Assembly (NCBI RefSeq): GCF_000973625.1
Contig: NZ_CP007501.1
Span: forward strand, 1,550,001-1,614,000
Source of the DNA: Polynucleobacter duraquae
Lineage (GTDB): Bacteria; Pseudomonadota; Gammaproteobacteria; Burkholderiales; Burkholderiaceae
Direction: 5' to 3'
Length of the DNA: 64,000 nucleotides
Positions 17,757 to 27,118 of this stretch are shown one piece after another. The notes under the pieces were generated by a model. It was not told the origin of the DNA and did no database searches. It saw nothing but the letters and a program-made list of their open reading frames with translations. Each line of letters starts with the position of its first letter. Positions within the stretch are counted from its first letter, which is position 1. Made by a program: the position numbers and the translations under genes.

Positions 17757-17795
17757 TTACCAAGAATAAATCAATGCATGGCTATGTCGCCTAAT

Positions 17796-18737
17796 TTATT
17801 TGATCTCAGGAAGGTCTTTTTGAATAATCTTTAAACCTTCGCGCAAGGCTTCTTGGTAGCGCTCTCGCTCCGCCTTCATAGTCTCTGCAGTCCAAGCATA
17901 AAAGCCCTCGCCAGTTTTCATACCCAGCTTGCCACTAGCGATGCGATCACTTAAGCATTTGGCAATATCCGGGGAGTTATTGAGAGTTGGATAAATCGTT
18001 GCGCCACCAGCACCATGTACATCCAATCCAGCATGGTCTCTCTGCATTGCAGGTCCTGCAGCAATGTAACGAAAACCAAAGCCAAAACGTACAGCCCTAT
18101 CAATATCTTCTAAGCTAGCAATCCCAGCATCGACCATCGCGAAGGCTTCGCGGGACAAGGCATGCTGCAAGCGATTTGCCAAGAAGCCTGGTAAATCTTT
18201 TTTCACGGTAACGGGAACCATGCCGCAAGCCGTCATCAGACGAGAAAGGCTTTCGCCCACCATCGGCGAAGTCTTTGTACCGTAGACCACCTCTACACAA
18301 GGCACTAAGTGTGCCGGCATGAAGAAATGTAAGCCAATCATCCGAGCCGCTGTTTTCAACCCAGCTGAAATATCACTAATTGGAAAGCTAGTGCTATTAC
18401 TGGCTAAAACTGCCTCAGGCTTTGCATACTTCTCTAACTTGGCAAATAGCTCTTGTTTAATATCTAAACGCTCAGGAACACACTCGATTACTAAATCGAC
18501 TTCTGACCAATCCACTTCCTCTAAAGAGCCTGCAGTAGAGAGCAAATGTAGGCGGTGCTCATAACCAAGATCGATCATGGTGTTGGCAAAGTAATCCGGT
18601 AAAAGTGCGCGGCGCTCAGTTGTAGGCTCCAGTACCTGAACCGCACACCCTCCACGTGCACAAACCGCTGCTACATCAGCACCCATAGTGCCGCCCCCAA
18701 CGATGACGACTTTAGTTTCTGATGGGGTAAATAACAT
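17796..18737 (-). CDS. 3-hydroxyacyl-CoA dehydrogenase family protein
   Basis: A 313-residue NAD-dependent dehydrogenase. The nucleotide site is VVIVGGGTMGADVAAV. The catalytic His-Glu pair is in LHFFMPAHLVPCVEVV, and ASNSTSFPIS is the conserved active-site Ser region. The C-terminal domain begins at DLPGFLANRLQHALSREA. It resembles 3-hydroxybutyryl-CoA, L-carnitine and L-gulonate dehydrogenases; sequence alone does not choose among them. AAGGAG precedes the ATG. It is divergent from the 2-hydroxyacid dehydrogenase of the catabolic module. Confidence 0.85.
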   Translation of the reverse strand: MLFTPSETKVVIVGGGTMGADVAAVCARGGCAVQVLEPTTERRALLPDYFANTMIDLGYEHRLHLLSTAGSLEEVDWSEVDLVIECVPERLDIKQELFAKLEKYAKPEAVLASNSTSFPISDISAGLKTAARMIGLHFFMPAHLVPCVEVVYGTKTSPMVGESLSRLMTACGMVPVTVKKDLPGFLANRLQHALSREAFAMVDAGIASLEDIDRAVRFGFGFRYIAAGPAMQRDHAGLDVHGAGGATIYPTLNNSPDIAKCLSDRIASGKLGMKTGEGFYAWTAETMKAERERYQEALREGLKIIQKDLPEIK

Positions 18738-18821
18738 CTCAATTTCTCCTTGGGTGGCAAGATAAGGACTACGAATCCTTTTACAATGCTGTCATTATTC
18801 CAATAAAAAAGTAAGTGAGAC

Positions 18822-19751
18822 ATGATCCCAGTCAATTCAGTACTGCAGGTCGGGCAATTTCCAGAGGTAATGCAAGCAGTCATTGACCAGCGCATCACAC
18901 CTGTCCGCCTTCTTGACCCAAATTCTCCAATACCGGCAGGCTCGTTTACGAGCATCTTGATTCGCTCCAATACCAAATTACCTGTTGCGCTACTAGAGCA
19001 GCTGCCTCAAGTACGTATGGTGGCCACCTGCGGTGTTGGCTATGACAACCTCCCTCTTGCTTACCTCAAGACTCACGCTATTGCTGCCAGCAATACCCCA
19101 GGGGTATTAAATGATGCTGTCTGCGAATTGGCCATTGGTATGTTGTTTGGCTTATTGCGCCGTATTCCACAAGCACATACTTTTGTGCAAAGCGCAGCCT
19201 GGAAAAATGGTCTTTTTACAGTGACTACCACCTTGGCCGGTAAACGCGTTGGTATCGCCGGGATGGGGCGAATTGGACAGGATCTGGCAAAACGGCTTGA
19301 GCCCTTTAAAGTCAAGCTAGCCTATACCGGCCCCACTCAAAAAGACTTGCCCTATGATTTCTATCCAGATATCACTGCTCTGGCACAGGTATCTGACGTC
19401 TTATTTCTGACCTGCCCTGCCAGCCCAGAAACAGACAAAATGATCAACGCTATAGTCTTAGATGCTTTAGGACCTCAGGGCTACCTGATTAATATTGCCC
19501 GGGGAAGTGTGGTCGATGAGGCTGCACTTTTAGTTGCACTGCAGCAAAAAAGGATTGCCGGTGCGGCATTAGATGTATTTGAAAATGAGCCCAATCCGAA
19601 TGGGGGCTTCTTAAATATCGATAATGTCCTACTTACACCGCATATTGGCAGTGCTACCTCCGAAACGCGACAATTAATGACAAATTTAGCAATAAATAAT
19701 TTAGAAGCTTTTTATAATCAACAGCCACTTCTCACCGAAGTTCAAAATTAA
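18822..19751 (+). CDS. D-2-hydroxyacid dehydrogenase of the catabolic module
   Basis: A 309-residue NAD(P)-binding enzyme of the GHRB/hydroxypyruvate-reductase type. The dinucleotide motif GMGRIG is at residues 147-152. Catalytic residues appear as Arg in NIARGSVVDE, Glu in VFENEPNP and His in TPHIGSAT. It is the first gene of a plus-strand run with a DapA-family lyase and a TRAP transporter. It would handle a 2-keto or 2-hydroxy acid, for example hydroxypyruvate or tartronate semialdehyde, but the substrate is inferred. Confidence 0.88.
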   Translation: MIPVNSVLQVGQFPEVMQAVIDQRITPVRLLDPNSPIPAGSFTSILIRSNTKLPVALLEQLPQVRMVATCGVGYDNLPLAYLKTHAIAASNTPGVLNDAVCELAIGMLFGLLRRIPQAHTFVQSAAWKNGLFTVTTTLAGKRVGIAGMGRIGQDLAKRLEPFKVKLAYTGPTQKDLPYDFYPDITALAQVSDVLFLTCPASPETDKMINAIVLDALGPQGYLINIARGSVVDEAALLVALQQKRIAGAALDVFENEPNPNGGFLNIDNVLLTPHIGSATSETRQLMTNLAINNLEAFYNQQPLLTEVQN

Positions 19752-19763
19752 ACCGGAGTAAGT

Positions 19764-20690
19764 ATGACCATTTCCCTACACCCTTCAACGCTGCCTGCAG
19801 TACTCTCGCCAGTATTGACTCCATTCAAAGCGGATGGCAGTCCAGATGCACAAAAATTACTGAAGCAATGTCAATGGCTTGAAGCTAACGGCGTCGGTCA
19901 AGCGATCTTCGGCACGAACTCAGAAGCCAATTCGATGTCAGACCCGCAAAAGATGAACACCTTAATTGCGTTGATTGAAGGCGGCTTGAACCCAGCGCAC
20001 ATGATGCCTGGAACTGGAGCCACCTCCATTGATGCCACCGTGCATATGACTAAACATGCAGTGCAACACAAGTGTGCTGGCGTGTTGATGTTGCCACCGT
20101 TCTACTACAAAGATATTACTGATGATGGCCTCTTCGCCTACTTCTCAGAGGTAATCCAAAAAGTGGGTGATACAGGATTGCAGATTTATATCTACAACAT
20201 TCCACCCGTCACGAAGATTAATCTGAGTCTTTCTTTATTGGAGCGCCTTCATAAGGAGTACCCAAAGACAGTTGTTGGCATGAAAGACAGCTCTGGAGAC
20301 TGGGCGTATACAGAATCCGTCATTAAGCTCTTGGCACCATCGGGTTTTCGCGTATACGCTGGCAGCGAAGTATTTCTCATGCGTGCCCTGCGGGCAGGTG
20401 GGGTCGGCTGTATCTCCGCAACGGCTAACGTAAACCCTAGGGCTATCGCTGAATTAGCCGCGCATTGGAGAGAATCTGATGCAGATCAACGTCAAGATGT
20501 CCTAGATCAAGTACGTTCAGTATTTGCTCATTATCAAATGATTGCTGGCATGAAAACTGCCGTTGCACACTACAGTAAAGATGCTGAATGGTTACGCGTA
20601 CGTCCACCACTCATGCAACTGAACGCAGATCAACAAGCAAAGTTATTGAGTGAGCTACAAAAAATGAATTTCAGCATGCCAGGCCTTTAA
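19764..20690 (+). CDS. DapA-family (class I aldolase/dehydratase) enzyme
   Basis: A 308-residue TIM-barrel enzyme of the dihydrodipicolinate synthase/N-acetylneuraminate lyase superfamily. The Schiff-base lysine is Lys174 in VVGMKDSSGDW, and the catalytic tyrosine is Tyr144 in YIYNIPP. The usual GTTGE phosphate/carboxylate loop is replaced by GTNSEANS (residues 50-57), arguing against lysine biosynthesis. CGGAG precedes the ATG by five bases. The neighbours suggest cleavage or dehydration of a 2-keto-3-deoxy acid (inference). Confidence 0.88.
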   Translation: MTISLHPSTLPAVLSPVLTPFKADGSPDAQKLLKQCQWLEANGVGQAIFGTNSEANSMSDPQKMNTLIALIEGGLNPAHMMPGTGATSIDATVHMTKHAVQHKCAGVLMLPPFYYKDITDDGLFAYFSEVIQKVGDTGLQIYIYNIPPVTKINLSLSLLERLHKEYPKTVVGMKDSSGDWAYTESVIKLLAPSGFRVYAGSEVFLMRALRAGGVGCISATANVNPRAIAELAAHWRESDADQRQDVLDQVRSVFAHYQMIAGMKTAVAHYSKDAEWLRVRPPLMQLNADQQAKLLSELQKMNFSMPGL

Positions 20691-20718
20691 TTTAATAGAT
20701 GCAAAACAGGAGACAAAA

Positions 20719-21669
20719 ATGAAGCTAATCAAAGTAATTGCCGTATCTATCACTATGTTGTTCGGTGCTGCACAAGCACAAAATATTTCCATCGCAACCG
20801 GCGGCACTGGTGGCGTTTACTATCCAATGGGTGGAGGCTTAGCCTCAGTCTTATCCAAGCACGTACCAGGAATGTCAGCCACTGCTGAAGTGACAGGTGG
20901 CTCGGTTGATAACTTAAAACTCGTTGGTACCGGTAAACCTTATGTTGGTTTCTCAATGGCTGATGCTGCTAAAGATGCTAAAGATGGTGAGGATAAATTC
21001 AAGGACAAGCCAATCGATTTACGCAACTTACTCATACTCTATCCAAACCTCATGCACGTTGCTACCGTCGAATCTACTGGCATTAAGACCATGAAAGATC
21101 TCAAAGGTAAGCGCGTTAGCACAGGCTCACCAGGAAGCGCTACTGAAGTGATGGCTTTTCGCCTGTTAGAGGCTGCAGGGCTGGATAAAGACAAAGACGT
21201 CAAGCGTGAGCGCTTGAGCGTTGCCGAGTCTGTCAATGCAGTAAAAGACCGCAAGATTGATGCCTTCTTTTGGGTAGGCGGATTACCAACTGCAGCCGTT
21301 ACTGATTTGGCAAACAGTCCTAGCATGAAAATTGTCATGGTAGACACTTCTGCTGAAGTTCCCGCTATGAATAAAAAATATGGCAATTTGTACTTCCCAT
21401 CCGTAATCACAAAGCAGACTTATAGCGGGATGGAAAAAGATAACAATGTTGCAGCAGTTGCCAATCTTTTAGTTGTGAATGCTTCTATGTCTGAAGCAGA
21501 GGCATACAAAATTGTTAAAGCAATTTTTGATAATCAGCTTGAACTGGTCCGCTCACATGCTGAGTACAGAAATATCAAGCTAGAGAACCAAAAAGCAAAT
21601 GCCTCGCCGATTACTTATCATCCAGGCGCTTTAAAGTACTTTAAAGAAAAAGGTATCAAAGTAAACTAA
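20719..21669 (+). CDS. TAXI-family TRAP transporter solute-binding protein
   Basis: A 316-residue periplasmic receptor of the TAXI type. The signal peptide ends at AQAQN, and the TAXI hallmark IATGGTGGVYYPMGGGLA follows at once. LKGKRVSTGSPGSATEVMA and IDAFFWVGGLPTAAV are the other conserved segments. AGGAG precedes the ATG. It delivers a carboxylate ligand to the fused TRAP permease encoded next. A stable hairpin separates the two, which may keep the receptor more abundant than the permease. Confidence 0.93.
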   Translation: MKLIKVIAVSITMLFGAAQAQNISIATGGTGGVYYPMGGGLASVLSKHVPGMSATAEVTGGSVDNLKLVGTGKPYVGFSMADAAKDAKDGEDKFKDKPIDLRNLLILYPNLMHVATVESTGIKTMKDLKGKRVSTGSPGSATEVMAFRLLEAAGLDKDKDVKRERLSVAESVNAVKDRKIDAFFWVGGLPTAAVTDLANSPSMKIVMVDTSAEVPAMNKKYGNLYFPSVITKQTYSGMEKDNNVAAVANLLVVNASMSEAEAYKIVKAIFDNQLELVRSHAEYRNIKLENQKANASPITYHPGALKYFKEKGIKVN

Positions 21670-21677
21670 GCCATATC

Positions 21678-21698
21678 GGGGTGAGTTAATCTCACCCC
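21678..21698 (+). promoter_or_regulatory. Intercistronic hairpin between TRAP receptor and permease
   Basis: A perfect 8-bp stem (GGGGTGAG with CTCACCCC) closes a TTAAT loop. It begins eight bases after the receptor stop codon and is followed only by a broken T-rich stretch. That makes it a leaky terminator or an mRNA-stabilising element rather than a full stop. Similar arrangements in other transporter operons favour excess binding protein (established for several ABC systems; applied here by inference). Confidence 0.65.
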
Positions 21699-21745
21699 TT
21701 CTGCTTTAATGATGTACATAAATATCAAAATAGACTGATTAAGAC

Positions 21746-23758
21746 ATGAATCAAAATGTAATTGATAACGAAACCCAAGAAAAATTAGATGCCTTCATTA
21801 AGCAAGAAGAGGGTGATTCTAATGACTACAAAGGTCTGCTGGCCATATTCATTACGCTGGTGGCAATAGGTATGTCTTTGTTTCATTTATATGCTGCCTA
21901 CTCGATCGTTCCAACACATCAGCTCAGAGTTGTCCACGTTGCCCTAGTCTTGTTTTTAGTGTTCTTAAGCTTTCCTATTGCCGCTCGCTTTAAAAATAAG
22001 TTGATGTTTTGGGATGTTTTATTTGCCATAGGCTCAGTTGCCATCGCCTATTACATTCTGGCCGGCGGCGATGAACTCATGGACAGAAATACTGCTCCAA
22101 ATTCTACTGACGTCATGGTTGGTATTGCTCTGATCCTACTTATCCTAGAGGGCGTGAGAAGAACCAATGGCATGGTGCTCGTCACCGTTACAGTACTTTT
22201 CTTGCTGTATGCCTTCTTTGGCAACTACCTGCCCGCCCCATGGACTCACAAAGGCTATGACTTAGATCGGCTTGTCGGTTATATGTTCATGAGTCTAGAA
22301 GGTATCTATGGCACTGCAGTCGACGTTTCCGCAACCCTGATTATTCTTTTCACTATCTTTGGTGCCTTTTTACAATTTACTGGCGCAGGAAAATTCTTCA
22401 TTGACTTCTCTTTTGCCGCAATGGGTGGCAAATCATCTGGTGTAGGCAGAACCATTGTCTTGTCCTCCTTCCTGATGGGTGGCCCATCAGGATCCGGTGT
22501 GGCGACTACCGTTACGGTCGGCTCTGTAGCTGCGCCTATGCTTGAAAAAGTCGGTTACGAAAAAAATGCTGCGGGTGGTCTTTTGGCCGCAGGTGGACTT
22601 GGCGCGATCATCTCACCACCAGTATTAGGAGCGGCCGCCTTTCTGATTGCCGACTTCCTCAAAATCTCCTACTTAGATGTGTTGCTCATGGCAACTATCC
22701 CCACGATTCTGTTCTACCTTGGCTTGTTTGTCATGGTTGAAATCGATGTGCGTAAGTACGGCATGAAAAATATTCACTTTCCATCCGCAGAAAGCGCTTG
22801 GAGTTTAACTAAAAAATATTGGTTTCATTTTTTCTCTTTGATTTCTATCGTAGTGTTTATGATGTTTGGTTTCTCGCCAGTGATGTCAGTCTTTTGGGCT
22901 ACCGTTGTGTCTGCACTGTCTAGTATGTTGCGTGAAGATACCGCAATCATTCCATGGGCCTGGTTTAAAGGTAAACAACCCATACTCTCCGGTCTTTATA
23001 AATCTAGTTTATCGAAGGCACTCTCTTCTGGTTCTACGGGCGTATTAGCGATTGCAGCAACGTGCGCGGGTGCAGGTCTCATCGTTGGCACTGTTACCCT
23101 CACTGGCCTTGGTCTCAAATTTAGCTCCATCGTGATTCAATATGCGGGAGGCTCATTGCTGCTAACGGCCATCTTTACAGCATTAATTGTTTGGATCGTC
23201 GGCCTCGCGGTACCAGTAACTGCCTCTTATATTATTTGCGCTGTGATCGCTGCGCCGGCACTGATTAACTTAGGTGTGCCTGCATTTGCCGCGCACATGT
23301 TCATCTTCTATTACGCTGTACTTTCAGAGGTGTCGCCCCCAACCGCTTTATCTCCATTTGCTGCAGCCGCAATTTGTAAAGGCAATCCTTATAGAACTAC
23401 TTTACAAACCTGGAAGTACGTTGCCCCAGCCATTTTGGTGCCATTTATGTTTGTCCTCGATAAATCAGGTGTGAGCTTACTCCTGATGGGATCTACCAGC
23501 GCTTTAGAGCAGGCCGACTGGACGCAAATTGCATGGATTTCATTTACAGCTGTAGTTGGCATCATTTGTTTGGCCGGCGGCTTGCAGGGTTGGTTTATTG
23601 AAAAAACCAAAGTATTTGAGCGCGTCATCATGGTGATCTCCGGAGTGGCTTTAGCCTACCCCTCCACCGAGGCCGATCTCATTGGTTTTATTGGGTTTGC
23701 TTTGGTACTCATTACCCAACTCATTACTCACTACAAACTCAATCCCAAATCTACCTAA
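21746..23758 (+). CDS. Fused TRAP transporter permease (4TM-12TM)
   Basis: A 670-residue membrane protein joining the small (DctQ-like) and large (DctM-like) TRAP subunits in one chain, the arrangement usual for TAXI systems. It has a soluble N-terminus, four helices, and then a long hydrophobic domain with GGPSGSGVATTVTVGSVAAPMLEK and AGGLGAIISPPVLGAAAF, which are DctM hallmarks. SEVSPPTALSPFAAAAI is a second copy-type motif in the later half. It would import the organic acid used by the neighbouring enzymes, coupled to sodium (family knowledge). Confidence 0.94.
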   Translation: MNQNVIDNETQEKLDAFIKQEEGDSNDYKGLLAIFITLVAIGMSLFHLYAAYSIVPTHQLRVVHVALVLFLVFLSFPIAARFKNKLMFWDVLFAIGSVAIAYYILAGGDELMDRNTAPNSTDVMVGIALILLILEGVRRTNGMVLVTVTVLFLLYAFFGNYLPAPWTHKGYDLDRLVGYMFMSLEGIYGTAVDVSATLIILFTIFGAFLQFTGAGKFFIDFSFAAMGGKSSGVGRTIVLSSFLMGGPSGSGVATTVTVGSVAAPMLEKVGYEKNAAGGLLAAGGLGAIISPPVLGAAAFLIADFLKISYLDVLLMATIPTILFYLGLFVMVEIDVRKYGMKNIHFPSAESAWSLTKKYWFHFFSLISIVVFMMFGFSPVMSVFWATVVSALSSMLREDTAIIPWAWFKGKQPILSGLYKSSLSKALSSGSTGVLAIAATCAGAGLIVGTVTLTGLGLKFSSIVIQYAGGSLLLTAIFTALIVWIVGLAVPVTASYIICAVIAAPALINLGVPAFAAHMFIFYYAVLSEVSPPTALSPFAAAAICKGNPYRTTLQTWKYVAPAILVPFMFVLDKSGVSLLLMGSTSALEQADWTQIAWISFTAVVGIICLAGGLQGWFIEKTKVFERVIMVISGVALAYPSTEADLIGFIGFALVLITQLITHYKLNPKST

Positions 23759-23783
23759 ACATATTTGTGTAGTTTCAGATCAC

Positions 23784-23814
23784 AAAAAATCCCGCCTCGT
23801 AAGCGGGATTTTTT
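23784..23814. terminator. Bidirectional terminator between TRAP permease and enolase
   Basis: The stem AAAAAATCCCGC with GCGGGATTTTTT encloses a CTCGTAA loop. A-tract and T-tract flanks are symmetric, so it can end transcription of both the plus-strand permease and the minus-strand enolase-superfamily gene, which converge here. Confidence 0.93.
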
Positions 23815-23835
23815 ATTACCGAGAATGTAAATACA

Positions 23836-24969
23836 TTAAACAATCTTCGTCCAAGCGGTCTTACCAGCATATTTTTTGATTGCAGTTTCATCAAACTCAA
23901 ATCCTAAGCCTGGTGTCTTATGCAAGATTAAATCGCCATTCTTGAAGGTGAGCTGCTTATTAATTAATCGACGGAAGTTTAAGACCTGATCATCCAAGAA
24001 GAATTCCACAAAACGCGCATTTGGCGTTGCTGCCACTAAGGGGGCATGCAGATCATGCATCCAATGTGGGCAAACAATCACACCCTTTAAATCCGCATAA
24101 GCAGATATACGACGCCACTCCGTGATACCGCCACAGACTGCTGCATCAGACTGCAAAATAGCGACACCACCAGCTTCAATTAACTCCCTAAAACGCCAGC
24201 GTCCAGCCTCCATCTCACCTGTAGCAACGTTGATCTTGGTCTGACGAGCTAGGGCCGCATGCAGATCGATAGCATCCGGAGAAAATGGCTCTTCGATCCA
24301 ATAGGGGTTGTAAGCCTCAAAGCGACGAACATACTCAAGGGCAGTCGGCAGATCGCGCCAGGCATTGTTAGCATCTAGGGTCAGCAAAACATCGTCACCT
24401 ACAGCCTTACGAGCAGCCTTAACCCTCGCCTCTTCTTCTCTTGGGGATAGTCGCCCCACTTTCATTTTGACGGCCTTAAAGCCCTGCTTTACGTAGGACT
24501 CCATTTCCTTACCCAACATGGCGGGTGTTTTACCATCAAGGTAGTAGCCACCGCTGGCATAAGCTGGAACGCGATCATCTACGACTGATCCTAAGTATTG
24601 GTGGAGAGGCAATTTAGCAGCACGGGCATTTAAGTCCCAAAGGGCAGTATCGAGGATTGAGATACCGCGCATCACTGCACCGGCGCGCCCTTGCAAAATA
24701 GACTCGTTGTACATATCCATCCACAGACCTTCGCTGCGATGACTATTTTGACCAATCAGTTTTGGGGCTAGCAATTGCTCAACGGCAATCTTGGCAATAT
24801 CTCCACCCGCACTGCCGACATAGCAAAATCCAATACCCTCATTGCCATCCTTACCTCGAACTTTAACCAGGCAATAGTGCCGCTCTGAAACCGTTCGAGT
24901 GGAAAAGGAGGTGACCTTATCTAGAGGCACCGCTACAGCAGCAACTGACACAGACTCAATAATCGGCAT
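23836..24969 (-). CDS. Enolase superfamily, mandelate racemase subgroup enzyme
   Basis: A 377-residue enzyme abstracting an alpha proton from a hydroxy acid. All subgroup residues are present: Lys168 and Lys170 (KMK), metal ligands Asp199 (LTLDANN), Glu226 (WIEEP) and Glu252 (ATGEM), and the Asp275/His302 dyad (QSDAAV, CPHWMH). Their spacing matches P. putida mandelate racemase with offsets of four to five (from memory). Most such enzymes in catabolic clusters are acid-sugar dehydratases. The ATG at 24969 follows AAAGGA; an upstream alternative is less likely. It converges on the TRAP genes. Confidence 0.88.
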   Translation of the reverse strand: MPIIESVSVAAVAVPLDKVTSFSTRTVSERHYCLVKVRGKDGNEGIGFCYVGSAGGDIAKIAVEQLLAPKLIGQNSHRSEGLWMDMYNESILQGRAGAVMRGISILDTALWDLNARAAKLPLHQYLGSVVDDRVPAYASGGYYLDGKTPAMLGKEMESYVKQGFKAVKMKVGRLSPREEEARVKAARKAVGDDVLLTLDANNAWRDLPTALEYVRRFEAYNPYWIEEPFSPDAIDLHAALARQTKINVATGEMEAGRWRFRELIEAGGVAILQSDAAVCGGITEWRRISAYADLKGVIVCPHWMHDLHAPLVAATPNARFVEFFLDDQVLNFRRLINKQLTFKNGDLILHKTPGLGFEFDETAIKKYAGKTAWTKIV

Positions 24970-25067
24970 GAAAATTCCTTTAACTAAAAATTTATTGTAT
25001 CTACAACTTTTGCCACTTTCCTTGACCAACTTCAATAGAAAATTGCTGCACTACAACATAAAAAATA

Positions 25068-26540
25068 GTGGGCTTGGTAACAATATTGGATAATCGAGTC
25101 GTGAAAAAAATAGCCGGCCATTTACCTTACTTATTGAGAAAAGTCTTCAAGGTTGCCGGACTCTGTCTAGTAGTGCTTGCCTCAAGCGCACAAGCACAGC
25201 AAGCCAGTCAAACTACCAAGGCCAGCAAAACCCCTCAGATAAAACAGAAAGCGGTGAGTCCTAGCAATAAGCAGGCTGGTATTCAGCTGAAAGAAAATTC
25301 ACTCAATCGCTCCACCAAAAGCATGGACTTAAATCCTGAGTTATTTAAACGGATTGAGAGCACGCAGAGCAATGAAAGTGGTGCAAATCTAGACTATCGC
25401 GTCCAGCGTGGCTGTCTACGTCGTAGCTTTAACGAGGAGAATCTTCCAGCTAATCTAGGTTTAGAAAACCGAGAATTCAATGATTTCTTCAAATCTCAAA
25501 CTAAAGGGTTCTTTGATCGAATGCGGGGTGATTGCATCCCTTATGCATTAGCTCTAGGTAGCCGCAACCGCTTCGAATCCTTGAGTGTCATGAATGGCCC
25601 GATACAGGATGCCAAGACTGAGATTTGGACTTTTACGCCATCAGTAGCGGGTAACTTCTTAATTCAGCAGGACTACCTTAGAGATGAATCCAAGCGCTTT
25701 ACGGAAATCCAATTACCTCTGAGTGCTGTTTTATATGATCCCAAAAAAGTGGGCGATAAATTACCCGTTGAATTAGTTTGGGAACTGAACTCCATCATTA
25801 AGCAAATTTATCCCGAGGAAAATAATTCACTTGAAAATACCAATAGTATTGTTCGTCTAATTGTGGATTTTGGCGACAAGGAACGTTGGGCTCAAATTTG
25901 GGCGGTAGAAATCATTGAGCCGTCCTCTAGTGAAGTATTTGCCAGCGCTTTTTGGGTTGAAAGAAATGATATCCCTGGAGGCTTTTATACCTCTAGCGGA
26001 GAATCGATTGAGCGTACTTTCTGGACGAATCCCCTGAGCTATCGACGCATCTCGCGCGGAGTTGGCAGTGTAAGAGCATCAAGCAAAAGAGCTGCGCCAC
26101 CAAAGAACGGTAGCGCTGTTGTCGCTGCTCCCAAGCAGAGATATCGCACCCACATGGGAATTGATTATTCGGCACCCACTGGGACGCCCATCTTTAGCGT
26201 AGCTACAGGCAAGGTAGTACATTTGGGCTATAGCGGCGCCTTTGGTAACCTGATCATTCTTGAGCATCCTGGAAACTATCGCACCTACTATGCCCACTTG
26301 AGCGGCTACAACACCGAACTAGAAGTGGGTAATGAAGTTCGGCGTGGCCTAGAGATTGGCTATGTCGGATCTACTGGACGCTCCACCGGTCCTCACCTCC
26401 ATTTTGAATTAAGAAAAGATGGGGTCTATGTTGATCCCTATGCAGTAAAAACTCAGCTAGATTTATGGAATATGCGTGATAGTGATAGTGGATTACTTAC
26501 TCGAGAAATTCTCTTGCTGGGTACGCCGCTAATTAATTAG
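25068..26540 (+). CDS. M23 family peptidase (peptidoglycan endopeptidase-like)
   Basis: A 490-residue exported protein with a C-terminal LytM/M23 domain. Zinc ligands are His and Asp in HMGIDYSAP (near residue 362) and the HLH of TGPHLHFEL; YYAHLSGY holds the other conserved His. The domain is catalytically complete. A signal sequence ends near SSAQAQ. The family cuts peptidoglycan cross-bridges in the periplasm. The start is uncertain: GTG at 25068 is given, but GTG at 25101 would leave a more normal signal peptide. The central region between residues 60 and 340 is unassigned. Confidence 0.85.
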   Translation: MGLVTILDNRVVKKIAGHLPYLLRKVFKVAGLCLVVLASSAQAQQASQTTKASKTPQIKQKAVSPSNKQAGIQLKENSLNRSTKSMDLNPELFKRIESTQSNESGANLDYRVQRGCLRRSFNEENLPANLGLENREFNDFFKSQTKGFFDRMRGDCIPYALALGSRNRFESLSVMNGPIQDAKTEIWTFTPSVAGNFLIQQDYLRDESKRFTEIQLPLSAVLYDPKKVGDKLPVELVWELNSIIKQIYPEENNSLENTNSIVRLIVDFGDKERWAQIWAVEIIEPSSSEVFASAFWVERNDIPGGFYTSSGESIERTFWTNPLSYRRISRGVGSVRASSKRAAPPKNGSAVVAAPKQRYRTHMGIDYSAPTGTPIFSVATGKVVHLGYSGAFGNLIILEHPGNYRTYYAHLSGYNTELEVGNEVRRGLEIGYVGSTGRSTGPHLHFELRKDGVYVDPYAVKTQLDLWNMRDSDSGLLTREILLLGTPLIN

Positions 26541-26547
26541 CAATTGA

Positions 26548-26577
26548 AAAGGGGTCTCATTGGACCCCTTTATTTTT
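26548..26577. terminator. Terminator after the M23 peptidase gene
   Basis: The stem AAAGGGGTC with GACCCCTTT has a TCATTG loop and is followed by TATTTTT. It lies seven bases after the peptidase stop and just beyond the stop of the convergent uspA-like gene, so it may serve both. Confidence 0.9.
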
Positions 26578-26590
26578 GATGCGCTAAGCA

Positions 26591-27031
26591 TTAACCCAAT
26601 ACTAATACCGGTATCTTAGAATGCACGATCACCTCGTGTGTTTCACTACCCAATAAGATGCTCTTAATACCAGTACGCTTATGCGAGGCCATCACAATCA
26701 CATCAGCTTTCGATTTCTTAGCACCATCTAAAATACCCTCTGATAAATTGCTATTAGGAATATGAAGCGTATTTGCTTTTACGCTAGCACCCAATACAAG
26801 AGCAGCCTTTTTCAAGACATCAGTTGCATAAGCTTCGCAGACCTTCTTGTGGTCCTTTTGAGAAATTCCATAGCCCATAGAACTATCGGAATACACCATC
26901 GGGGGCATAGGATCCGAAACATAAACTAATGTCACAACTGCTTTATCAGCCTTTGCAAGCTCAGCTACCTTTTTTAAAGACTTTTTGCTCACGTCTGAAC
27001 CATCAACTGGTACTAATAAATGTTTGAACAT
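26591..27031 (-). CDS. Universal stress protein, UspA family
   Basis: A 146-residue single Usp domain. It begins with HLLVPVDGSDVSKKS and ends with the ATP-binding G-x2-G-x9-G(S/T)-like stretch in ASHKRTGIKSILLGSETHEVIVHSKIPVLVLG. The start is supported by AGGAG five bases upstream. Such proteins respond to growth arrest or low oxygen; I looked for an FNR box upstream and found none. It is divergent from the DUF2177/SulP pair. Confidence 0.93.
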   Translation of the reverse strand: MFKHLLVPVDGSDVSKKSLKKVAELAKADKAVVTLVYVSDPMPPMVYSDSSMGYGISQKDHKKVCEAYATDVLKKAALVLGASVKANTLHIPNSNLSEGILDGAKKSKADVIVMASHKRTGIKSILLGSETHEVIVHSKIPVLVLG

Positions 27032-27118
27032 ATTGACTCCTGTTAAATTAACCCTAATACCTTACATTCCATCATAATCTTTATTATTCAACTAGAAAAC
27101 TAGAAAAAGGACACTAAA

